Source of the DNA: Paraburkholderia sacchari
GTDB taxonomy: Bacteria > Pseudomonadota > Gammaproteobacteria > Burkholderiales > Burkholderiaceae
Assembly (NCBI RefSeq): GCF_000785435.2
Contig: NZ_JTDB02000015.1
Coordinates: forward strand, 55,506 to 119,505
Length of the DNA: 64,000 nucleotides
Direction of reading: 5' to 3'
Numbering within the stretch: position 1 is the first letter of the stretch; each line of letters starts with the position of its first letter. The notes beneath the pieces are model-generated. The model was given only the letters and a program-made list of their open reading frames with translations. It searched no databases and was not told where the DNA came from. A program made the position numbers and the translations under genes. This document shows, one piece after another, positions 23,218 through 31,935 of the stretch.

Positions 23218-23868
23218 ATGAAACCCATCGAACAAGCTCTTCAGACACTTATCAAGCGCGATCCGACGCCCGACGAAGTCGCGCAGTTCTACAAGGTCAA
23301 GGAAATCTGTGGCTTTTCGGAGCACGACAGCGTTTGGGCGCTGTTGCTGGCCTTTGGCCACTACGAAATCCTTTACGGGGAGATTCCCGGAAAAATCACC
23401 GAGCAGACCGTGAAGCTGCTCGCCGATCACAAGCTCTCGCTGGAGGCTGCGGCTGAAGCGGCGGAACGCGCTGTACGCGGCAGCATGATCGAGAACGTGA
23501 CCAAGACCACGCGAGACATGGCAGACCGCGCCATTGAGGCCGGAAAAGTCATTGCTTCGCATGAGCATCGGCGAAAACTCATCTTTGCCGTTCTTGGCGC
23601 CTTCGCTCTCTCGGTCGCCGCAGCTGGGGCGCTTGCCTGGGGTGCGTACAAGGCTGGGGAGCGTTCAGGCGCTGTTGGCGCCATGCTCGATGCTGCGTGG
23701 GCGCAATCGCCCGATGGGCGTGCAGCCAGGACCTTTGCACAACTTAACAATATGCAAGGCATGCTCGACTGCGCGCCAAACTACCAGACTCATAAGGAAG
23801 GCAGCGCAACGTACTGTATCCCTTACGACGAATCGACCCGACGCACTTTCGGGTGGCGTATCAAATGA
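23218..23868 (+). CDS. Single-pass membrane protein of the transfer operon
   Basis: 216 residues, starting 2 bp after the second ATPase gene with no clear ribosome binding site, so translation is probably coupled. Residues 1-80 are a soluble helical domain (KRDPTPDEVAQFYKVKEICG, SVWALLLAFGHYEILYG), then an amphipathic helix, a transmembrane helix at ~120-142 and a periplasmic tail with two cysteines (MLDCAPNYQ, ATYCIPYDE). Position next to ParA-like ATPases recalls TraM/StbC/MobE-type membrane partners of relaxosomes. Family not certain. Confidence 0.6.
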   Translation: MKPIEQALQTLIKRDPTPDEVAQFYKVKEICGFSEHDSVWALLLAFGHYEILYGEIPGKITEQTVKLLADHKLSLEAAAEAAERAVRGSMIENVTKTTRDMADRAIEAGKVIASHEHRRKLIFAVLGAFALSVAAAGALAWGAYKAGERSGAVGAMLDAAWAQSPDGRAARTFAQLNNMQGMLDCAPNYQTHKEGSATYCIPYDESTRRTFGWRIK

Positions 23869-23898
23869 CCTTATCTGGTTAATTTTAAGGAGTTAGCA

Positions 23899-24750
23899 AT
23901 GTCGCTTTTACCTGAATTTGCTGTCGCTCAGCTAGTGATGCTGGAAGGCACGGTCTGTAGCGTGGCCGAGCTGTCCATGTATCTTGAAACATTCGGTTAT
24001 CGGGAAGATCCCCATGCCCAAGGGCGTTGGGTGTTCGATGCCGACGATGCGGCACACGCGGAATGTCGCCTCGTCGTTGAAAACGAAGGCGAGCTGATCA
24101 CCGTCTACGGAGAAGCCGTCGACCACTTCACCAACATCAACTACGTCGTGCAGAAGGCAGGATGGCATCGTTGCAGCGTTCTGACGCGGGACAAGGACGT
24201 CGAGGCGAAGCTACTTGCGAGGCTGGTGAGTGTCGATGTGACGACAACCTCTGACGACATGCCCGCGAGCACTCTCCAGGCGAGCATGCACCCAGCGTCG
24301 GCTCCGCTGGCGAATGAGCCGGATCTGGCTTCCGCTCCGTCTCATAGTGGAACACCGGACACGATCAGCGACGCAGAGCCGACCCGCGAGCTGGACGATT
24401 CGCACCACCGCATCGAGCAGTTGACGGTTCGATGCAACATGGCTGAAGAGCGATCGGCAGAGCTCGAAAGCACTAACCGCGCACTGACCGACGACAACAA
24501 TTCACTCCGCACGCAACTGCGCGCGATCGAGGCAGAAATTGCCACCGCGCAGTCCGCACCGCGGCGTTCGTCGCCCTCCATGCCTGCATCGGGGGGGGAC
24601 CATGCGACGGACGCCTTGCAGCTGGTCGAGGCGATCGAGCGATACCTGTCCGCACAAATCGCCATGCCATCCGCCGATGGCGCTCCGCTGCTCGCGGACC
24701 TTCAGCGGTTGGGATATGAGCCCCGTCTGCGGCTAGTGAAAGTCGCCTGA
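23899..24750 (+). CDS. Coiled-coil protein of unknown function
   Basis: 283 residues. N-terminal ~115 residues form a compact domain (LVMLEGTVCSVAELSMYLET, GWHRCSVLTRDKDVEAKLLA). A disordered Ser/Pro/Ala linker follows to ~165, then a coiled coil at ~168-215 (IEQLTVRCNMAEERSAELES) and a short C-terminal helical part. AAGGAGTTAGCA gives a strong ribosome binding site. No family recognised; member of the rightward transfer operon. Confidence 0.6.
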   Translation: MSLLPEFAVAQLVMLEGTVCSVAELSMYLETFGYREDPHAQGRWVFDADDAAHAECRLVVENEGELITVYGEAVDHFTNINYVVQKAGWHRCSVLTRDKDVEAKLLARLVSVDVTTTSDDMPASTLQASMHPASAPLANEPDLASAPSHSGTPDTISDAEPTRELDDSHHRIEQLTVRCNMAEERSAELESTNRALTDDNNSLRTQLRAIEAEIATAQSAPRRSSPSMPASGGDHATDALQLVEAIERYLSAQIAMPSADGAPLLADLQRLGYEPRLRLVKVA

Positions 24751-24773
24751 TGGGTCCGGTTTAGGTCCGTGAT

Positions 24774-24787
24774 TTCCAACGTCAGAA
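24774..24787 (-). repeat. TTCTGACGTTGGAA dispersed element, copy 8 (reverse)
   Basis: Exact copy ending 4 bp before ATG 24792, so a bound protein would block translation initiation DNA rather than only the promoter. Confidence 0.9.
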
Positions 24788-24791
24788 GCGC

Positions 24792-25127
24792 ATGGTCTTT
24801 CGAATCGATACCGATCCGGACAGAAGCGCCGACAGGATCACGGACCTATATCGATCGCTCACTGTGGTGATTGTGGCGGTCGAGGGATTCTCGAGCGCTC
24901 GCAGTTCGGAGCAGGAACGCGCCGAGCAGATAGCCGCGCAAATCCGGGCCTTGTGCGCTGAACTCGAACGCCTGCTTTCGGTGGCCGACGACGGGGACGA
25001 TGTCAGCAAGTCGCTGCTGCCGCGCCGCGTGGGTGTGTTGGAACGCGAGATACAGATGCTTGTCGGCAGAGCCCAGGCATTGGTTGGATCGCAATTAGAT
25101 AGGGTGGATTCGGGGTGGAAAAGATAA
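24792..25127 (+). CDS. Small helical protein of unknown function
   Basis: 111 residues, mostly helical with a central charged segment (SEQERAEQIAAQIRALCAEL). There is no strong ribosome binding site; the 14-bp element fills that region. Its 3' end overlaps the traB-like gene by 13 bp, which argues for a real, coupled gene. Family not recognised. Confidence 0.5.
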   Translation: MVFRIDTDPDRSADRITDLYRSLTVVIVAVEGFSSARSSEQERAEQIAAQIRALCAELERLLSVADDGDDVSKSLLPRRVGVLEREIQMLVGRAQALVGSQLDRVDSGWKR

Positions 25128-26293
25128 GAACCTGCGGACGCGCGCTGTCGGGTCCGTTGATGGCCGCGCTGCTGGGCGTCTTCGCGTGGAATGGCCATCT
25201 CCTTGTATTAAGCGCCCTTCCCTTGCTCGTCTATCTTTGGCGTGGCGCATCATCGCGTCGAGACGCTTTCCTTGTCGCGCTCACTTATTACCTGGCAGCT
25301 GGCCGTGGGCTGTTTCATGGCGCCGGGGTGTTCTTCGGCAATAGTACCGCCCTGCCCTCATGGGTCTACGGCTTCCTTATCTGGACCATTCCAAGCGTTG
25401 TGCTGGCGAGCGTGTGGGCTGCACTTTGGGGTGACTGCAAACGACCTATACGGCTGCTCGTTGTCCTGCTCTTCATCTCCGTACCGCCGATTGGCGTCAT
25501 AGGTTGGGCAAACCCAATCACCGCGGCTGGCGCTCTGTTTCCTGGTACTGGATGGTGGGGATTGCTGGCCTGCATTGCCGCCCTCGCCTCCCTTTCATAT
25601 GCTTCGCGGCCTGGTGTTGCTTGCGCCGCTATTGTGCTTGGCGCAGGCGTCGCAAACGCGTTCTATCACGAACCCACTGAGCCTCGATGGGAAGCTCTCG
25701 ATACTCAACTTGGCGCATCGAACGGCTCCGACGACGACTTTGACCGACTGCACACTTTGCTGGATCAGGTCGAGCAAAGTGCTGCCGATCATCCTGATAC
25801 GAAGGTTTTCGTGCTGCCCGAGCTTGTCGGTGGCGACTGGTCCATGAATGCGCTCTGGTGGCAACGGACGGGTGCTGCTCTCCGTTCGCGCGGCCAGACA
25901 GTGCTGGTTGGCGCACTCACCCCCCTGGACCGGAATTCACACTACGTTAATGCCCTGTTTTCAGTCGGCGCGGATGCGAACCGCTCGTTTGTCGATCGCG
26001 TACCCGTTCCGTATTCCATGTGGAAACCGTGGGCGTCGGGTGGTGCGGACGCTTTCTGGTTTGCTTCGGGTGTTCATGATTTCGCCGGCACTCGCATCGC
26101 AACCCTCATTTGCTACGAACAGCTGCTGGTCTGGCCGATTCTGCATAGCTTCATGCACGGTCCTCGGCTGATTGTCGGCGCTGCCAACGACTGGTGGGCT
26201 CGCGATACCAGCATTGCAAGGATTCAACATGAAGCGACTGCGGCGTGGGGCCGGCTTTTCGGCGTTCCGATCGTGTGGGCTCGCAACGCATGA
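25115..26293 (+). CDS. traB: TraB-like conjugal transfer protein (Lnt/nitrilase-related)
   Basis: 392 residues, GTG start. Several transmembrane helices fill residues ~10-180. A periplasmic carbon-nitrogen-hydrolase domain follows, related to apolipoprotein N-acyltransferase: KVFVLPELVGGDW (catalytic Glu), VLVGALTPLD and ATLICYEQLLVWP (catalytic Cys). A C-terminal segment (ANDWWARDTSIARIQHEATA) completes it. Such TraB proteins occur in transfer regions of broad-host-range plasmids. They may acylate transfer-system lipoproteins; candidates in this window are the TrbK-like and PilN proteins. The gene ends just before the origin. Confidence 0.8.
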   Translation: MEKIRTCGRALSGPLMAALLGVFAWNGHLLVLSALPLLVYLWRGASSRRDAFLVALTYYLAAGRGLFHGAGVFFGNSTALPSWVYGFLIWTIPSVVLASVWAALWGDCKRPIRLLVVLLFISVPPIGVIGWANPITAAGALFPGTGWWGLLACIAALASLSYASRPGVACAAIVLGAGVANAFYHEPTEPRWEALDTQLGASNGSDDDFDRLHTLLDQVEQSAADHPDTKVFVLPELVGGDWSMNALWWQRTGAALRSRGQTVLVGALTPLDRNSHYVNALFSVGADANRSFVDRVPVPYSMWKPWASGGADAFWFASGVHDFAGTRIATLICYEQLLVWPILHSFMHGPRLIVGAANDWWARDTSIARIQHEATAAWGRLFGVPIVWARNA

Positions 26294-26313
26294 ACACCGT
26301 GCATCAGCCAAAA

Positions 26314-26863
26314 GGTGACGTTTTGGCACCCGGATTGGCGCGCGTTAGAGCGCCGCCATAGATGACCGCTAACAAGCGTCCGAAATGTGACAGACGTTGG
26401 CCCGCGTACCCTGGCGCTTGGCGCGAAAGGTGACGTTTCGTGGCCCGCCTGTCTTTTGGCACGCTCGCAAAAAAGCACTATCAAAAATCCTTTTTAAATC
26501 AATAGCGTCCATCCAACAGTGACTTATTGTGGCCTGAATCTATCCCCCTGAAGACCTCAAAAGGTGACGTCTTGTGGCCCGCTCCGTGCAGATTGAGTCG
26601 CGAAAAGTGACGGATTGTGGCCCGCGATTGATCGGTATTCGTACCGCATAACCGGGCAGAGGTGGCTACTTTTCCGGAAAGGTGACGGATTGTGGCCCGC
26701 ACTGGCCCCGACTATGGGCGACGGAACGACCTGCGCAGTATCCAAAGGTGACGTTTTGTGGCCTGCTGCTCGTTGCCATTTCGAATGGTGACGCAATGTG
26801 GCCTGCGTCGAAGTCGTGGCTCTCGATGCCAATTGGGTCGAAAGGTGACGTTTTGTGGCCCGC
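26314..26863 (+). repeat. Iteron cluster 1
   Basis: Best copies start at 26425, 26559, 26602, 26677, 26743, 26783 and 26840. Degenerate ones start near 26314, 26382 and 26515. The invariant parts are TGAC and TGGCC; the six bases between vary (GTTTTG, GGATTG, GTCTTG, GCAATG), which may give copies of different Rep affinity. Confidence 0.88.
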
Positions 26864-27086
26864 GCAGTTTGCGCTCGGTGGTTCCAACCCTGGTCACTGG
26901 TACGCGATGAAGCCGCTTACATCGCCTGCGACCGGCTCTATTGGGATGCTGGATGGCAAACCGCGTCACAACGCCGGTGTGGCATGCATTGGGAGAGGTT
27001 TGGGGTTGTTCTAGGCGCTATATCTCTAGGATTGTCCCTTTGTAAGACAGATAGTAAGACCTTTAGTAACACCTTTTGTAAACGGT

Positions 27087-27095
27087 TGTGGATAA
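27087..27095 (-). promoter_or_regulatory. DnaA box (reverse)
   Basis: TGTGGATAA is the exact complement of TTATCCACA. Confidence 0.75.
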
Positions 27096-27143
27096 TCCCG
27101 AAACCTCCCGTCCTGTAAGCCTTCCAGCGATTTTAAAAAACGC

Positions 27144-27230
27144 GAAATGTGACGTTTGGTGGCCGGCGCGTGACGTTTTCTGGTCTGGCGTGGACAGATT
27201 GTGGTCTGGATGTGACGGATTCTGGCCGTT
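27144..27230 (+). repeat. Iteron cluster 2
   Basis: One good copy at 27144-27167 and three diverged tandem copies at 27165, 27186 and 27207 spaced exactly 21 bp, unlike cluster 1. Close phasing suggests this is the primary Rep-opening array. Confidence 0.8.
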
Positions 27231-27237
27231 ATCCACA
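27229..27237 (+). promoter_or_regulatory. DnaA box
   Basis: TTATCCACA, an exact consensus, directly after the last iteron. Confidence 0.75.
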
Positions 27238-27255
27238 TTGGTGACTTGATAAGTT

Positions 27256-27283
27256 GGCGTCACCTTTTATAATAAGTGACGCC
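27256..27283. promoter_or_regulatory. Inverted GGCGTCAC repeats before rep (autoregulatory operator)
   Basis: GGCGTCAC (27256-27263) and GTGACGCC (27276-27283) face each other across 12 bp and enclose TATAATAA, a possible -10. Another GGCGTCAC follows at 27291. Rep_3 proteins commonly bind inverted half-iterons as dimers to repress themselves. Confidence 0.65.
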
Positions 27284-27314
27284 GATGTGTGGCGTCACTC
27301 TGAGCGGGGGTTTT

Positions 27315-28169
27315 GTGACCAAGGAAATGATAGAGGACAGGCTGGGTAGCGCGGAAGTAGAACCGCTCGGGGCGGATGTCCAGATTGTTGAATCGACGGC
27401 GATCGAGATACCAGAGCTGGATGAAGACATCGTTGAGGGCGATGGCCGCGTGAAGGGCACTGTTGCCATGAGCCGTGCGCTCGTCAATGCGCAACAGGGA
27501 CTGTCGTTAAACGAAAAGCGCCTGATGATGACTGCATTGCGCAGCATTGACAGCAAGAAATCCCCATATCAGCACGGAAAAAGTGATGGCTACGTTTCCG
27601 TGCGCGTGCGTGCCGATGAATTTGCCGCGGTTGCTGACCTTGCCGCGCGATCTGGCGAAAAGCAGTCGGCTGCTGCGTATCGGGGGCTGAAGGAGGCCTG
27701 CGCGAGTTTGTACGAGCGGAAGCTGACGTACATGGACGGGAAAAAGCTCGTCAAGCTGCGCTGGGTATGGAAGGCCGAATATCACGATGGCGAAGGATGG
27801 GCTCAAATCTGTTTTTCGCCGGACCTCACACCGCATATCTTTCTGCTCCAGAGGCGCTTCGTTTCGTATGAACTGAAGTTTGCGCAGGGCCTTCAGTCGA
27901 TCTACTCGTGGCGCCTGCTCGAACTGCTCATGCGAGAAAAGGATCGTGGGACGTTATTGATCACGGTCGATGATCTTCGGGAGACGCTTGAAATCCCGGA
28001 GACGTATCGGTTTGCGGATATCAAGCGACGAGTGATTGATATGGCGGTCGACGAGTTGAACGAGAAGGCCGATCTGGTCATCCAGTGGCAACCGGTCAAG
28101 CGTGGGAGAGCTGTGTATTCGCTCCGTTTCGAGTTTGTTGAGAACCCGCAAGGGCGTCTCGACGTGTAG
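27315..28169 (+). CDS. Rep_3-family replication initiator
   Basis: 284 residues from GTG 27315, preceded by GGGGG; earlier in-frame starts (27276, 27285) lie inside the operator. The sequence shows the two winged-helix layout of RepE/RepA/pi initiators: VAMSRALVNAQQGLSLNEKR LMMTALR at residues ~40-65, FSPDLTPHIFLL, then FAQGLQSIYSWRLLELLM and a second winged helix (LRETLEIPETYRFADIKRRV, AVDELNEKADLVIQWQPVKR). It binds iterons as a monomer to start replication and its own promoter as a dimer. Located directly after the iterons. Confidence 0.88.
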   Translation: MTKEMIEDRLGSAEVEPLGADVQIVESTAIEIPELDEDIVEGDGRVKGTVAMSRALVNAQQGLSLNEKRLMMTALRSIDSKKSPYQHGKSDGYVSVRVRADEFAAVADLAARSGEKQSAAAYRGLKEACASLYERKLTYMDGKKLVKLRWVWKAEYHDGEGWAQICFSPDLTPHIFLLQRRFVSYELKFAQGLQSIYSWRLLELLMREKDRGTLLITVDDLRETLEIPETYRFADIKRRVIDMAVDELNEKADLVIQWQPVKRGRAVYSLRFEFVENPQGRLDV

Positions 28170-28172
28170 GGA

Positions 28173-28186
28173 TTCTGACGTTGGAA
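28173..28186 (+). repeat. TTCTGACGTTGGAA dispersed element, copy 9
   Basis: Exact copy 3 bp after the rep stop codon. Confidence 0.9.
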
Positions 28187-28275
28187 ATCGGCCGGTTTGT
28201 GAGGGAGCGGGGGATACCCGCGTGCGATCGGTGGCGCGAAAAATGATTTGACGCTGTGCTTTTTCTGCATCAGAA

Positions 28276-28291
28276 TGATATAAATATATCC
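28276..28291. promoter_or_regulatory. TGATAT-N4-ATATCA element, site 4 (one mismatch)
   Basis: TGATAT-AAAT-ATATCC in the probable promoter of the pilus operon. Confidence 0.55.
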
Positions 28292-28332
28292 TGATAGCGG
28301 TTTGATGCTATCGGGCTCACTAGGGCGGTGCC

Positions 28333-28346
28333 TTCTGACGTCAGAA
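28333..28346. repeat. TTCTGACGTCAGAA, perfect-palindrome form of the dispersed element
   Basis: Symmetrical over 16 bp (CTTCTGACGTCAGAAG), 26 bp before the first pilus gene. The same symmetrical form occurs only once more, at 43078, before the other pilus transcript. Confidence 0.9.
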
Positions 28347-28372
28347 GTGCATCGGGTTTCGAAGGGACAGCG

Positions 28373-28852
28373 ATGAAAAGACTATTGTTACCTGCGCTGT
28401 TGGTCCCCTCCGTAGCGATGGCCGGAATGGTGCTCGTTGACGACGGATCGACTGCCACACAAACGACGGGCATGCCGGCAAGCCCGATCGTTGCGGTTCC
28501 CCCGGCAGTTGTGAGCGCCCCGGCGATTGCCGCGCCAGTTGCTTCTACAGGCGCAGTGCAGCCGGTGCCCGACGCGGGCATTGTCCCGGTGTGGACGGCG
28601 CCGGCAGGGTCCACGCTCAGGGATTCCATCCAGAAGTGGGCGAATCAGGCCAGCTGGACGTTGGTGTGGGACGCGCCCGATGGCGTGGACAAATCGGTCA
28701 ACTATCCGATCGTCGCGCCGCTCCATTTCCAAGGCCCGATCGATCAGGCGGTAGGCGATTGCATCAGACTGTATGAGCATGCCAAGAAACCGTTGGCGCT
28801 CGAAATCAATCAGTCGCAACGGCTCCTGTACGTACATCTCAAATACAGTTAA
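28373..28852 (+). CDS. Short PilL/TcpQ-domain pilus protein
   Basis: 159 residues from ATG 28373. A signal peptide (KRLLLPALLVPSVAMAG) and a Pro/Val/Ala-rich linker precede a C-terminal TcpQ-type domain: STLRDSIQKWANQASWTLVW, YPIVAPLHFQGPIDQAVGDC, then LALEINQSQRLLYV. Such domains support the secretin of type IVb pili. A larger relative with the same C-terminal domain is encoded at 42012-43046, so this operon begins with a shortened PilL-like protein. Directly followed by pilN. Confidence 0.75.
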   Translation: MKRLLLPALLVPSVAMAGMVLVDDGSTATQTTGMPASPIVAVPPAVVSAPAIAAPVASTGAVQPVPDAGIVPVWTAPAGSTLRDSIQKWANQASWTLVWDAPDGVDKSVNYPIVAPLHFQGPIDQAVGDCIRLYEHAKKPLALEINQSQRLLYVHLKYS

Positions 28853-28855
28853 ATC

Positions 28856-30550
28856 ATGATGCGAAAATCATTTTATTTAATGTGTATGGCTGCGGTAGCT
28901 TTGATGCTGTCCGGTTGCCAGACCTTCGAGCATGCCAGTGACATCGAGCACGGCGCGGACGCGGACGGATCGAGGATCGGCGAAGCATTGAAGCGTCCCC
29001 TCAATAACCCGAGCCAGGCGGATCAGACCGTTCGATATCTCGACAAGCAGTGGGTGTCACTTACGCCGATCACTGACACGCGCGTGGCTGACGTGCCGCA
29101 ACTGAATTGCAGCCTGAAGATCGTTACTGACGAACCGGTTTCGATTCTCGAGTTCAGTCAGGTCATTACCAAGAAGTGCAAGATTCCGGTCCGGGTCACA
29201 CCGGACGCTTTGGCGGCGATCTACAACCGTGACCTGAGCAATGGCGAGACGAAGGCTGCTCCCTCGGTAGTGAATGGCTTGCCGGTCCCGGCTCTGAATA
29301 TGCCGGGTGTGCAGTCACCGGGAAGCGTCGCGTTGTCCGGCGATCACAAGATCGACGTGAACTACAGCGGCGACCTTAACGGGCTGCTCGACATGGTCAC
29401 GGTACGCGAGGGCATCGCGTGGAAGCCAGAGAACAACGGTCGCGCCGTCGTTATATACGGCGTCGATACGCGCATGTTCAATATCCACCTGATTGCTACG
29501 GACACCGACATGAAGTCCGAGTTTCAGAGTGGTACGACGCAGGTGAATGGCGTCTCGGGTTCCGGTACGGGTGTGACAAGCGGGGGCGGCAGTAGCGGGA
29601 GCGGCAGCGGCTCCTCGAACACGTTGCAGACTACCGTAGTGTCGCTGAAGACTTCGCTGTGGAGCGACATCCAGAACGACCTCAATGCAATCGCGCCGGG
29701 GCCGGTTAACCGCGTCAGCATCTCGCCGTCCACGGGCGGCGTTACCGTTCGTGGCACGCCGTCAGTGCTCGATGCTGTTGCGCATTACGTGGACGAAAAG
29801 AACAAGGTTTTCGACAAGTTCGTTACCTTCAACGTCCAGGTGCTTTCTGTGACCGTCACGAACACGGACGCAGCAGGTATCAGCTGGAACGCGCTCTATA
29901 AGACGCTGACGGGAAAGTACGGCATCAATCTGGCAAGCACTTTCTCGGCTCCTGCGGCGGCAATCAACGGGACGTTCTCGATTCTCAACACATCGGGTTC
30001 ACCTTGGGGCGGTACGTCGGCGATCATCAGCGCGTTGAACGAGCAGGGCAAGGCGCGGCTGTTGCGTAGCACGCAACTGCCGACCATGAACCTGAACTCA
30101 GTCGCTACGCAGACCGGCGAACAGGCCAGCTACCTCGCGAGTTCATCGCAGACGCAGACAGCGCAGGTCGGATCGACCACGACGCTTCAACCGGGAACGA
30201 TCAACACTGGCTTCAACATCTCGATGCTGCCGAATGTTCTGGACAACAACGACATTCTGCTGCGCATGAACATCAACCTGTCGAGCCAGAAGGGTCAGCC
30301 TCGCACGGTGTCCAGCGGTGGATCGACCATCGAACTGCCCGACATCCTCCTGCCGCTGAACACCTCGAACACGATCAAGGTTCATGCGGGCGATACGGTG
30401 ATGCTGGCTGGTCAGGACTACGACGACCAGAATTCCACTCGCGATGGCGCTGGCAATGACAAGTTCTTTCTCCTTGGGGGCGGGGTAAATGTCACGCGCT
30501 CGCACACGATGCTCGTCGTGTTGATTACGCCGGTACTGGCTGCGGAGTAA
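28856..30550 (+). CDS. pilN: PilN, outer-membrane secretin lipoprotein of a type IVb pilus
   Basis: 564 residues. The lipobox is LMLSGC within a signal sequence. A periplasmic N-terminal domain follows, then a Gly/Ser linker (TSGGGSSGSGSGSSNTL), then a secretin domain with VSISPSTGGVTVRGTPSVLD and the C-terminal FNISMLPNVLDNNDILLRMN stretch and LPDILLPLN. PilN forms the ring through which the thin pilus passes. It starts 3 bp after the previous gene. The pilus of R64 works in liquid mating, and a similar role in recipient contact is likely here. Confidence 0.92.
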   Translation: MMRKSFYLMCMAAVALMLSGCQTFEHASDIEHGADADGSRIGEALKRPLNNPSQADQTVRYLDKQWVSLTPITDTRVADVPQLNCSLKIVTDEPVSILEFSQVITKKCKIPVRVTPDALAAIYNRDLSNGETKAAPSVVNGLPVPALNMPGVQSPGSVALSGDHKIDVNYSGDLNGLLDMVTVREGIAWKPENNGRAVVIYGVDTRMFNIHLIATDTDMKSEFQSGTTQVNGVSGSGTGVTSGGGSSGSGSGSSNTLQTTVVSLKTSLWSDIQNDLNAIAPGPVNRVSISPSTGGVTVRGTPSVLDAVAHYVDEKNKVFDKFVTFNVQVLSVTVTNTDAAGISWNALYKTLTGKYGINLASTFSAPAAAINGTFSILNTSGSPWGGTSAIISALNEQGKARLLRSTQLPTMNLNSVATQTGEQASYLASSSQTQTAQVGSTTTLQPGTINTGFNISMLPNVLDNNDILLRMNINLSSQKGQPRTVSSGGSTIELPDILLPLNTSNTIKVHAGDTVMLAGQDYDDQNSTRDGAGNDKFFLLGGGVNVTRSHTMLVVLITPVLAAE

Positions 30551-30555
30551 CCATC

Positions 30556-31935
30556 GTGTTTAAAGCTTCCCGTAACCGGTCTAAAACGCAGGTTCGCGAC
30601 GATGCTCCGGTTCGTCAGGATCTGCAACACGTCGATATCAACGGGCACGGCTTTGTCTCGAATCTGTTCTGGCAACCTCTTAACAACGCGCGCAGCTACA
30701 TGGCGGAAGCCAAGGCGTTCGGCAAGCAGAACGGATGGGACATCGTAGCGATCCGGCGCGGCACGCGGATTCAGGCTGGATTTGTCGATAGTGGCTCGCG
30801 CAATCTGAAAGGAATGTTCAGTCTGGCCGCGTCGCTGGCGAGTGTACTTGGCGATTCGTGGCTCGGCGCCTTCCGGTTGAAGGATGGCCGATATGCTGTG
30901 GTGGCCGTCCACGAGATGCTCATCTGTCCGGGCGTGGACCGTCTCTGCACAACGGCAGAAGAAGCCAGGCAGATGTTGACGAATGCGCATAACACGTACT
31001 CGTTCGACGCAGAATCGATATTTGCGCCGCCTGAGCTGGAGTTTGCCTCGCAGGATCGCGACATCTATCAGGTGTTGTCGGCGAAATCCATCAGGAAAGA
31101 TAATCGGCTCAAGCAGCTGACGTTCGGTATGTCGACGCGTCAGCTTGTGACGGTCGGTGTCGGGGTTCTCGCTGTTGTTGGCGCGATCGGTAGTTATATG
31201 GTGTGGGATGCCCGTGAGCAGGAGGCCAAAGAGCGGCAGTTGGCAATCCAGCGTGCGGCTGAGAAGCTTCGCCTGGACCAGCTGAATGCAACCGCGCGCC
31301 GAAAGTTGGAGGAAGCGGCGCTGGCGCATCCCTGGGCAGTTCAACCCAACGCCGTTGACTTCATCAACGCGTGTGCGAAGACGACAAACGCGCTCCCTCT
31401 CAGTGTAAAGGGATGGACCTTCAGCAGTGCAGATTGCAGCGGTAGCGCAATCGTCGTTCACTTCTCACGCGACGGCGGAACGGTTGAAGACATGCGTCTC
31501 GCCGCGCCAGAACTGTTTGGAGTTCCGGCAGTTTTCAATGGCGGCGACGAGGCAACGATTACGCTCGGCCTGTCTGCTCCTGTAGGTGGCGATGATGTGG
31601 TCGCGACGCCCGACGATGACATGAGCATTTTCATGACGCACTTCCAGCAAATCGGCATGACGCCGACTCTGGAAGAGCGTCCGGTGAAGATCGAGCCGCC
31701 GAAGGTTCCAGCTGGCCAGCCGCCAATGGAAGCGCCGATAGCACCGTGGCGGCAGTTTCATTTCTCATTCGATGGTCCTGCGCAACCTGTGTCGCATTTC
31801 TCGGTGGGCAGGGATGGGACCGTGTCGCTCATCGGGATTCCGGGGCTTCGCATTGATGCTGTCACAACAAAGCTCAACGCCGAAGACGCAACGCTCACTT
31901 GGCATGTTGAAGGAAATATCTATGCGAAAAAATAA
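30556..31935 (+). CDS. pilO: PilO, type IVb pilus assembly protein
   Basis: 459 residues, GTG start with GGAG upstream. Large cytoplasmic N-terminal domain (VSNLFWQPLNNARSYMAEAK, AFGKQNGWDIVAIRRGTRIQ, SWLGAFRLKDGRYAVVAVHE), one transmembrane helix at ~196-218, a coiled stalk (AREQEAKERQLAIQRAAEKL) and a periplasmic domain. This matches the PilO2/PilO family of R64-like pili, an inner-membrane bridge between ATPase and secretin. Overlaps pilP. Confidence 0.85.
   Translation: MFKASRNRSKTQVRDDAPVRQDLQHVDINGHGFVSNLFWQPLNNARSYMAEAKAFGKQNGWDIVAIRRGTRIQAGFVDSGSRNLKGMFSLAASLASVLGDSWLGAFRLKDGRYAVVAVHEMLICPGVDRLCTTAEEARQMLTNAHNTYSFDAESIFAPPELEFASQDRDIYQVLSAKSIRKDNRLKQLTFGMSTRQLVTVGVGVLAVVGAIGSYMVWDAREQEAKERQLAIQRAAEKLRLDQLNATARRKLEEAALAHPWAVQPNAVDFINACAKTTNALPLSVKGWTFSSADCSGSAIVVHFSRDGGTVEDMRLAAPELFGVPAVFNGGDEATITLGLSAPVGGDDVVATPDDDMSIFMTHFQQIGMTPTLEERPVKIEPPKVPAGQPPMEAPIAPWRQFHFSFDGPAQPVSHFSVGRDGTVSLIGIPGLRIDAVTTKLNAEDATLTWHVEGNIYAKK

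Larger units (their letters stand above)
26310..27283 (+). other. oriV: oriV: iteron-type vegetative replication origin
   Basis: About fourteen direct repeats of a ~24-bp iteron (core GTGACGTTTTGTGGCCCGC) lie in two clusters. Between the clusters is an AT-rich stretch with repeated GTAAGAC, and DnaA boxes flank the second cluster. The rep gene follows directly. The arrangement is that of iteron plasmids whose Rep_3 protein binds the iterons and opens the AT-rich part with DnaA. Spacing of repeats in cluster 1 is irregular (about 24-130 bp), unlike the phased arrays of many iteron plasmids. Confidence 0.88.

Noticed and set aside
26310..27283. Iteron array considered as a CRISPR array
   Set aside because: Repeats are degenerate, spacing is irregular, there are no cas genes, and a Rep_3 gene follows.
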